Positions 9,673-19,000 of a stretch of DNA of 64,000 nucleotides are shown in pieces. The translations under genes were made by a program, and so were the position numbers. The notes below the pieces were generated by a model. That model was not told the origin of the DNA, did not search any database, and saw nothing but the letters and a program-made list of their open reading frames with translations. The first letter of the stretch is position 1. The number at the start of each line of letters is the position of its first letter. Source of the stretch: Eutreptiella sp. 'Long Island Sound 2002' (taxonomy: Eukaryota; Euglenozoa; Euglenophyceae; Eutreptiales; Eutreptiaceae). The stretch lies in the NCBI GenBank assembly GCA_964036045.1, contig OZ038392.1:33369330-33433329 (forward strand). Direction: 5' to 3'.

Positions 9673-11070
9673 CTAGAGAGCTTCGGTGTGGGCATGGCGG
9701 GAGATTCCCGTCATGTGCTTGTATGCCCGCACCATTAGGGCGTCATTGGCCACATGCACCTGGGCCGAAGGGCGGTATACGTTGCCAGGGGGAGCAATTT
9801 GCTCGGGAGCTTGGCCATCAGCACCATCATGGCCGCGTCTAGGGAGAGTCGCTGGGGCGGAGTTGCTTCCAGACCGCCGCCCGGATCTCCGGTAGGTTAC
9901 ATGGGGCCGTGGGTGTGCCCTGGAGGTAGATGTCCGTCCCCATATATCGGAGAACCCGGGAGGGCTAGATCTCCAAGCCCCGGCCAAAGCCTCCTCTCGT
10001 TGCTCCGGGGTATCCGCTACCCATGCGCGGCCCACGTGACGGGCCATGGCCGCCGGAGTGGGCGACCACAGGGGCTGGGGGTCTGATGTCGACCCGTGCT
10101 GGATTTTGCGGTCCGGGACATCCACGCGCAGGATACCCTGGTAGTACGTCCGCTGGTCCAGCAGGACCCCCTGTATGGGGCGGGCATCGCCCCGTTCCAG
10201 GAGGACGATTGTGTCGTCCACCCACATGAGCCCTAGGAAGCGGAATGGCTCCACTGCAAAGGCCCTGTATGCGGAGTCCATGAAGCGCAGGAACGGGAGA
10301 GCCGCCGTGGCGCCCGCATGGACCCCTTGGATAGTGCCTTGGGGAGTACCCAAGAGTTGGGTCAGGGTACTCGACTGCCATGGGCCCAAGGGTAGGGTGT
10401 ATGAGAAACCTTCTATGTGGGTGGCGAGGTGGTCTGCCTCCCCTAGGCCCACTGGGGCTCCCACGATTGGGTGAATGTCCTGGGCGATCACGTCGAAGAA
10501 TTTTGCGAGGTCTGTGATCAGGGCGTCCACCACGCGGTGCTGAAGTTTGGCAAGGTCTAACTTCATGTGCATCGTGCGGACCACTTCTCGGAGGGACACT
10601 CCCCGCATGCCTCCTACTAGGCAGGGGCCCCCAAGAGCCCGCTCATAGATAGCCGTCGCCAGGGCATAGAAGGCCGTGGGCTCCAGCTTTGAGATGTGGG
10701 AGGAGATGGTGATGCCCGGGAGGTTGGCTTCTTGGACGGGTTGGTCTAGGTTTTTCAGGAGCAGGGTAGCCCGCCCATGCCTGCCCACCGTGCGGCACAT
10801 TGGGGGGCTGCGCATGACGGCGCACAGGGTCACCTGGTCCGCCTCCGTCAGATGCCGGTACCAGGAGATGTCGATGCAGACGTCTGCCTCGGGCAGGCGG
10901 AGGTCTGGGCCGCGGGCTTTGCCGGATTGCACCTCCCAGAGGTGGCGAGGCTGGACATAGGCGTCACGGGCCGGCGGGGCATGCTGTGGCAAGAGCTCTA
11001 GGTATCGTTGGAAATGGGCCCACCGTTCGGGGTCGTCCCGGATCCGGTAGCTGTGGCCCTGGAGCCGCAT
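9673..11070 (-). pseudogene. Reverse transcriptase part of element A ORF2
   Basis: A 466-codon minus-strand frame with RT core motifs in order: P-G-I-T-I-S-S-H-I-S-K (residues 118-128, motif 1 region), DLAKFFD (187-193, motif A with catalytic Asp), GTPQGTIQG (241-249, motif B) and WVDD (283-286, motif C with the two catalytic Asp). RT copies element RNA into DNA at the insertion site. The frame after about residue 310 does not read as RT and the true sequence passes into other frames, so this copy is dead. The N-terminal side stops at a GTGTG boundary without an endonuclease. Confidence 0.75.
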
Positions 11071-11394
11071 GCGACTTAGTGTGGTGTGCCGAAGGCGCTG
11101 TTACCAAAAGGCAAAGGCCGGGATGTCTACCCACGGGTAAAGGTAAACGGGCTGGGCTGTGTGTGTTGTGTGCGCGCTTTGTGTAAGTGTGTTGTGGCAT
11201 AGCCGGACCAGTGCACTCTCGCACTTGGCCGACGCTGCCTTGCCGACGCCTGCGCGCAGTCACACAGGGTCTCATTTGCCCACTGCACCCTGCGTGCCGC
11301 GCTGCACCACCAGTGCCTGCTGCGTGGTGCCGCACTGCTTGGTGCTCTGCACCACACTGCACTGTGTGTGCCCTGCTGCACTGTTGTTGTGGGC
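11071..11394. other. Transition from element A to minisatellite
   Basis: Starts with GCGACTTAGTGTGGTGTG (11067-11084), then a copy of the 5231-5330 segment (to about 11190), then Cys/Ala-coding G/C-rich sequence leading into the 47-bp array. The 18-bp boundary sequence recurs at 31838-31855 in front of another GTGTG block. No gene. Confidence 0.6.
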
Positions 11395-14300
11395 AGGGGG
11401 CAGTGGGCAGTGGAACTCCTGCAATGCACTGCCGCACTGCCTGGGGGCAGTGGGCAGTGGACCTCCTGCAATGCACTGCCCCACTGCCTGGGGGCAGTGG
11501 GCAGTGCAATTCCTGCAATGCACTGCCTCACTGCCCGGGGGCAGTGGGCAGTGCAACTCCTGCAATACACTGCCCCACTGCCTTGGGGCAGTGGGCAGTG
11601 GACCTCCTTCCATACACCGCCTCACTGCCTGGGGGCAGTGGGCAGTGGACCTCCTGCAATACACTGCCGCACTGCCCGGGGGCAGTGGGCAGTGGACCTC
11701 CTTCAATGCACTGCTCCACTGCCTGGGGGCAGTGGGCAGTGGACCTCCCGCAACACACTGCCTCACTGCCTGGGGGCAGTGGGCAGTGGACTTCCTTCAA
11801 TGCACTGCCCCACTGCCTGGGGGCAGTGGGCAGTGCAACTCCTGCATTACACGGCCGCATTGCCTGGGGGCAGTGGGCAGTGCAACTCCTGCAATGCATT
11901 GCCTCACTGCCCTCGGGCAGTAGGCAGTGGAACTCCTGCAATGCACTGCCTCACTGCCTGGGGGCAGTGGGTAGTGCAACTCCTGCAATGCACTACCTCA
12001 CTGCCCTAGGGCAGTGGGCAGTGGAACTCCTACAACAAACTACCGCACCGCCTGGGGGCAGCGGGCAGTGGAACTCCTGCAATGCACTGCCTCACTGCCT
12101 GGGGGCAGTGGGCAGTGGACCTCCTGCAATGCACTGCCTCACTGTACGGGGCAGTGGGCAGTGCAACTCCTGCAATACACTGCCGCACTGCCCGGGGGGC
12201 GGTGGGCAGTGCAACTCCTGCAATGCACTGCCTTGCTGCCTGGGGGCAGTGGGCATTCCAACTTCTGCAATGCACTGCCTCACTGCATGGGGGCAGTGGG
12301 CGGTGCAACTCTTGCTACGCACTGCCTCACTGCCCTGGGGCAGTGGGCAGTGCAACTCCTGCAATGCACTGCCTCACTGCCTGGGGGCAGTGGGCAGTGC
12401 AATTCCTGCAATGCACTGCCTCACTGCCCGGGGGCAGTGGGCAGTGCAACTCCTGCAATACACTGCCCCACTGCCTTGGGGCAGTGGGCAGTGGGCCTCC
12501 TTCCATACACCGCCTCACTGCCTGGGGGCAGTGGGCAGTGGACCTCCTGCAATACACTGCCGCACTGCCCGGGGGCAGTGGGCAGTGGACCTCCTTCAAT
12601 GCACTGCTCCACTGCCTGGGGGCAGTGGGCAGTGGACCTCCCGCAACACACTGCCTCACTGCCTGGGGGCAGTGGGCAGTGGACTTCCTTCAATGCACTG
12701 CCCCACTGCCTGGGGGCAGTGGGCAGTGCAACTCCTGCATTACACGGCCGCATTGCCTGGGGGCAGTGGGCAGTGCAACTCCTGCAATGCATTGCCTCAC
12801 TGCCCTCGGGCAGTAGGCAGTGGAACTCCTGCAATGCACTGCCTCACTGCCTGGGGGCAGTGGGTAGTGCAACTCCTGCAATGCACTACCTCACTGCCCT
12901 AGGGCAGTGGGCAGTGGAACTCCTACAACAAACTACCGCACCGCCTGGGGGCAGCGGGCAGTGGAACTCCTGCAATGCACTGCCTCACTGCCTGGGGGCA
13001 GTGGGCAGTGGACCTCCTGCAATGCACTGCCTCACTGTACGGGGCAGTGGGCAGTGCAACTCCTGCAATACACTGCCGCACTGCCCGGGGGGCGGTGGGC
13101 AGTGCAACTCCTGCAATGCACTGCCTTGCTGCCTGGGGGCAGTGGGCATTGCAACTTCTGCAATGCACTGTCTCACTGCATGGGGGCAGTGGGCGGTGCA
13201 ACTCTTGCTACGCACTGCCTCACTGCCCTGGGGCAGTGGGCAGTGCAACTCCTGCAATGCACTGCCTCACTGCCTGGGGGCAGTGGGCAGTGGAACTCCT
13301 GCAATGCACTGCCTCACTGCCTGGGGGCAGTGGGCAGTGCAACTCCTGCAATGCACTGCCTCGACGCCTGGGGGCAGTGGGCAGTGGAACTCCTGCAACG
13401 CACTGCCTCACTGCCTGGGGGCAGTGGGCAGTGGAACTCCTGCAATGCACTGCCCCACTGCCTGTGGGCAGCGGGCAGTGCAACTCTTGCAATGCACTGC
13501 CTCACTGCCCTGGGGCAGTGGGCAGTGGACCTCCTGCAATGCACTGCCTCACTGCCTGGGGGCAGTGGGCAGTGGAACTCCTGCAATGCACTGCCCCACT
13601 GCTTGGGGGCAGTGGACAGTGCAACTCCTGCAATCCACTGCCTCACTGTCCCAGAGCAGTGGGCAGTGGAACTCCTGCAATGCACTGCCTCGACGCCTGG
13701 GGGCAGTGGGCAGTGGAACGCCTGCAACGCACTGCCTCACTGCCTGGGGGCAGTGGGCAGTGGAACGCCTGCAATGCACTGCCCCACTGCCTGGGGGCAG
13801 TGGGCAGTGGAACTCTTGCAATGCACTGCCTCACTGCCTGGGGGCAGCGGACAGTGCAACCTCTGCAATGCACTGCCTCACTACCCTGGGTCAGTGGGCA
13901 GTGCAACTCCTGCAATACACTGCCGCACTGCCTGGGGGCAGTGGGCAGTGCAACTCCTGCAATGCACTGCCTCACTGCCTGGGGGCAGTGGGCAGTGCAA
14001 CTCCAACTCCTGCAATGCACTGCCTCACTACCCTGGGGGCAGTGGGCGGTGCAACTTCTACAATGCACGGCCTCACTGCCTGGGGGCAGTGGGCAGTGCA
14101 ACTCCTGCAATGCACTGCCTCACTGCCCTGGGGGCAGTGGGCAGTGGAACTCCTGCAATGCACTGCCTCATTGCCTGGGGGCAGTGGGCAGTGGAACTCC
14201 TGCAATGCACTGCCTCAGTGCCTGGGGGCAGTGGGCAGTGCAACTCCTGCACTGCACTGCCTCACTGCCTGGGGGCAGTGGACAATGCAACTCGTGCAAT

Positions 14301-15468
14301 GCACTGCCTCGCTGCCTGGGGGCAGTGGGCAGTGGAACTCCTGCAATGCACTGCCTCACTGCCTGGGGGCAGTGGGCAGTGCAACTCCTGCAATGCACTG
14401 CCTCACTGCCCTAGGGCAGTGGGCAGCGGAAATCCTGCAATGCACTGCCTCACTGCCTGGGGGCAGTGGGCAGTGCAACTCCTGCAATACACTGCCGCAC
14501 TCCCTGGGGGGCGGTGGGAAGTGCAACTCCTGCAATGCACCGCCTCGCTGCCTGGGGGCAGTGGGCGGTGCAACTTCTGCAATGCAGTGCCTCACTGCCC
14601 TGGGGCAGTGGGCAGCGGAACTCCTGCAATGCACTGCCTCACTGCCTGGGGGCAGTGGGCAGCGCAACTCCTGCAATGCACCGCCGCACTGCCTGGGGGC
14701 AGTGGGCAGTGGACCTCCTGCAATACACTACCTCACTGCCCGGGGGCAGTGGGCGCTGCAACTCTTGCAACGCACTGCCTCACTGCCCTGGTGCGGTGGG
14801 CAGTGGAACTCCTGCAATGCACTGCCTGACTGCCTGGGGGCAGTGGGCAGTGGAACTCCTGCAATGCACCGCCTCACTGCCTGGGGGCAGTGGGCAGTGG
14901 AACGCCTGCAACGCACTGCCTCACTGCCTGGGGGCAGTGGGCAGTGGAACTTCTGCAAGGCACTGCCCCACTGCCTTGGGGCAGCGGGCAGTGCAACTCT
15001 TGTAATGCAGTGCCTCACTGCCCGGGGGCAGTGGGCAGTGGGACTCCTGCAATGCACTGCCTCACTGCCTGGGGGCAGTGGGCAGTGGAACTGCTGCAAT
15101 GCACCGCCTCACTGCCTGGGGGCAGTGGGCAGTGCAACTCCTGCAATGCACTGCCTCACTGCCCTGGGGGCAGTGGGCAGTGGAACTCCTGCAATGCACT
15201 GCCTCACTGCCTGGGGGCAGTGGGCAGTGCAACTCCAACTCCTGCAATGCACTGCCTCGCTGCCTGGGGGCAGCGGGCAGTGGAACTCCTGCAATGCACT
15301 GCCCCACTGCCTCGGGGCAGTGGGCAGTGCAACTCCTGCAATGCACTGCCCCACCGCCCTGGGGCAGTGGGCAGCGGAACTCCGGCAATGCACTCACTGC
15401 CTCACTGCCTGGGGGCAGCGGGCAGTGCAACGCCTGCAATGCACTGCCTCACTGCCTGGGGGCAGTGG
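11395..15468. repeat. 47-bp hairpin minisatellite, block 1
   Basis: About 87 diverged copies of a 47-bp unit. Each unit contains CACTGCCTCACTGCC followed after about three bases by GGGCAGTGGGCAGTG, so it can fold into a 14-bp stem with one bulge. The consensus has no stop codon in the three forward frames, and 47 is not a multiple of three, so all three frames stay open for kilobases and give a 47-residue repeat. I treat these frames as non-coding. A higher-order copy of 893 bp (19 units) is visible: about 11497-12389 is repeated at 12390-13282 with very few differences. Confidence 0.95.
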
Positions 15469-16059
15469 AGGAGGAGGAGGAGGAGGAGCGCCTGCCGCGG
15501 TCCCACGTACGGTGAGCCTTGGCGTCGTCCCTCGGGGGCCAAACGCAGGCTCTGCCGAGGGAGTCCTCCGTCTTACCTCCGCTAGAGCAAGACGAATCTC
15601 GTCGCACACCTGAGAACGCTCCTCCCAGCAGGCCGTCTGGGTCACAACGTCGGTGTACGACAACGCTACGGCTCGATCTGCTCTCCGGTCCCGGCCACCA
15701 ACCGCTCCGACCTGTCCTGGATCCACCCGAGTAAGCGTTCCAAGATCAACGGGCACGGAAGATGTGGGTCTCCCGGGGCATCACCTCCGACTTAGAACGC
15801 CGCCAGACAAGGAGCGCGGTCCGGCACGACTGCGCGCAGCACCGGAGCGGTCCGGGCGCGTGAGGTCGAGGACGGGTCACGGGCGGGGACAGGGCCACGG
15901 GGCGGGCCGACCCATGGCCACCTGCATGTCCTTAAAGACCGTGCGGGGTCCTTGGGAAGCCGCAGTGAGGATGGCCGAGAACGCGGAATGTAGTGCGGCA
16001 CACCACGAGGGGATCACATCTCCACAGAGGCCGGCCTCTAGGCTCCGTCCATTGCCACC
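15469..16059 (-). other. 3' untranslated region and TCC tail of element B
   Basis: Sequence after the ORF2 stop, ending on the element strand in a trinucleotide run. LINEs often end in a short simple repeat made during target-primed reverse transcription, and the run lies exactly at the junction with the satellite. No ORF of note. Confidence 0.65.
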
Positions 16060-19000
16060 TTAATGGATGGCCCAGAGGCGGCGTCGATCCGGGAGATGGG
16101 GGGCAAGCCCGTGCCGTCCGAGACTGTCCAAGATGATCACGTCATGGGCTTCCAGCTCAATCTCCCGCTGCACGGCCGGCGACATCTGGTTCGTCTCGTT
16201 GTACACATACAGGACGCGGTACGGACTGCGCTTGTTCCGGGTGGAGATGGCGGACTTCACCTCAGGGGCCAGGAGGAGGTCCCCTGATAGCCAGAGTCCT
16301 AGGAGGACGTCCCAGGCCGGCCACCTGCCCGAGCCGGGCGTTGGGGCCCAGTTGGCCACGTGATACCACCCTGGCGGTGGATCGTTGGCGAGGGACTGGT
16401 TAACAGGGGCCCGCGGTAGGGGAGAGAGGTAGTCGGCAAGAGGTAGAACGGGCACCGCGTGCCGCTTATGTAGGAGAACGGTAGTGAGAACGACATCGCA
16501 GAGTAGGCGACGGAGACGCGCAGGACGCAGACCTCTGTGCAGCAGGGCATCTCTGTGTGGCGTGGAGATGGCTCCGAGGCGACCAACAGTGTAGGTTGCG
16601 ACGGTGTGGTGGGCCGGGGAGCCATCCACAGCCAGTATGAACGGCTCGTCCCCCCAAAGGACGAGGGTGCCCCAAGCAGTGGGCGTACAGTGGCGCCAGG
16701 CATGGCACCTCTGAGAGAGTCGGGCCGCAAGCCACCGATGGTAGTGGGCGCGGATGAGCGGGTCTAGCGGGCACGAGAGGATATGGTCCCCGGAGGCGGG
16801 CATGGTGCAGAGGGGGCAGGACGTATCTCTTGGGGGGAACAGGGAGAGGCGGATGCCGGTGACCGTGAGGTGGTCCCCCCACGTGATGAGACCGTGGCTG
16901 ACGATGTTGGCGTACTCGTTGAGGTCGGGGAGGTGTTGTGGCGGGGGGGACGCAGAGAAGGCGTGGTGGGAGGCGAGCAAGGCGCGGCGCGCGTGGGGCA
17001 CGGCGTCGTGGACCTGGAGGCCCGCGTGGGAGAAGCAGACGCGTGGTTTCTGTAGGGGGCCGAGCCACCCCACGGCGTCCGGGCAATTGTCCGCAGCCTG
17101 CCCTGCCGCTTCGTCCACCCGGTCCAGCAGGGTATCGAGCCAGGTGCCGGCGATATGGGAATAGAGGTGATGGGGAGGGGCATGACCGTGGGCCATGTCG
17201 CGACACGATCTTATGAGATCTCCCTGCAGCGAGTCTTCCGGCTCGCGGCGCCCTTCCTGCGCCGTGATGTACCCTTTGCAGTCCGCGAAGTGCCACGCAC
17301 CGGATCGGAAGCCGATGGCAGGGTCGGCTGAGGGCCCCTTGGCGGTGAGGGCCACCCATGCCGTGTACAGCTCCGCCGTGTAGGCGTTGTCCAGCCTCAA
17401 GGGGATGGGGACGGGGTACACCTGGTACCGGAGGGTGACGGGGCAGAACACCGCCACTGCCCCGCCGCAGCGCCGGGTCTTCGGGCACCACGACGCGTCG
17501 TGGAGGATCCCATAGTTCTCAGGGAGCCAGGAGAACGCGGGGACGGTCGCAGTCACCGCTTGGCAGCGTCTAACCGGGGGGACGGTGCCGACCGGCGGAG
17601 TGGGGCGGGGCGAGGCCCGGGGCCACCCCTTGCGTCGCGCGTCCTCTGTACTGCGATGGCCCGCAAGCATCCACGCGTGGGTGTCCTGGACCTCGAGTCC
17701 GGGCGACGACAGGGCCAGCACATGGGGGGTGTGGTGTGGCAGATGGCTGTCAGGGGGTAAGTGGATGGCGATGTCGCACCGGTGGCACAGGGCAACAAAT
17801 AGATCGTGGTCCGTGGGGTGTGCGGTGCACCGGAGTCCGAGCTCCGGGGTGAGGCAGGGCTGGGAAGGATGGAACCGCCAGAGGGCAGTGAGGAGCCCGT
17901 GGCGCGTGGACCGGCAGACCAGGGAGTTGGGGTGGTTCAGGTGTCGGATGTAGACGCTGAAGAAGTTAGTAAACCCAACGACCGGTGCCGGGGGTATACC
18001 GACTCCCCCTTCGGGGACCTCACGGAGGAAGTGAGCAGAGGCGGAGAGGGTCCACCCAGCGGTGGCACGCATGGCCGAGGCGGTCATGGCGTCCAGCACG
18101 CGCAGGGCCCCGTAGGAGGGGGGGCGGACACTGGTAAACCAGTTGACCGTCCCATGACACTTGGCAGTATACATGGCGAGGGGGTAGTGGGCGGGGAGTC
18201 GTGGGGCGCGGAGCGCTCGGCATGCAGCGCGGGCGCCCGAGAACAGGCGCCGGGAGTCGACGGGATGGAAGAGGTGGGGAAGGGCATGGCGGCCAAGGAC
18301 GCGGACGTAGTCCTGGCTCGTGGCACATCGCACGGGGTGACCATTGAGGTATACCGTGTCGTTGAGGAAATAGACCTGACCATCGCGCATGTCGGTGCCG
18401 ATCAAGACCGTTTTTGTTGGGTCTGAGTGGAGGTTGGTGAGGCGGCCCGCTCTCTCAATGCCGCTGGCAAGGGTGGGTAAATGGCAACGGTCGCCGGGCA
18501 GCCACTGGGTGTCATCCATCAGGAGAACCCGGTTCAGCGGGCCCGCGGGGGTGTCGGTGGGGGGGACGGAACGGCAGGCTTCGTGCCCCCGAACCTCGCC
18601 ATATATGCAGTACTTCATGCCGGACACGGGGCATCCTTGCCCCGTGCCGGCCCCCAGCCGGGTGGAGGACGGAGAGCGTCCGTCAGCTCCCCCCATGTGC
18701 ACCTCAAGGGCGCGGTCGTGGTGCTGAAGGGTCGCGGCGTCGGCCGGGGAGATCCCTGCGGCGGTGAGGACGGCGTACTCGGTGGTGTGGTTGATGGAGC
18801 CATACGCGTGGCGGACATCGTCCGACAGGACCCACGCTTCAAGGCGCCTGCGCCAGCGGTCCCACCATACATCGTGTAGGACGCGGAGTAGCTCCACGGA
18901 GGAGCAGTGCGGGGACATCCCGAACTGGTAGGGCGGCAGGATGCCGTTCTGAACCAGGCGGGGCTGGTAGTGGTCTTTGATGAGGGCAGCCGTGAGCTTC

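Larger units (their letters stand above)
5838..11070 (-). mobile_element. Decayed non-LTR retrotransposon A
   Basis: On the minus strand the order is reverse transcriptase (11070 to about 10150), frameshifted connection sequence (about 9700-9010), a rearranged insert (7640-9025), RNase H (about 6960-6550), a His/Cys-rich region and a C-terminal tail to about 5838. No endonuclease is visible, so the element is probably truncated at its 5' end. Both ends abut GTGTG-type satellite: blocks at 5091-5671 on one side and GTGTGGTGTG at 11075 on the other. Several frameshifts make it a dead copy. The RT-plus-RNase H order fits LINE-type elements; the exact clade cannot be set by eye. Confidence 0.8.

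Noticed and set aside
12014-15613. Open frame of 1199 codons (Leu/Pro/Cys/Trp repeats)
   Set aside because: It is a by-product of the stop-free 47-bp unit. Other forward frames are equally open, and the frame runs past the array into the 3' end of retroelement B.
16466-17491. Second minus-strand frame inside element B ORF2
   Set aside because: G/C-rich shadow frame with no motif, whereas the main frame carries RNase H residues at the same place.
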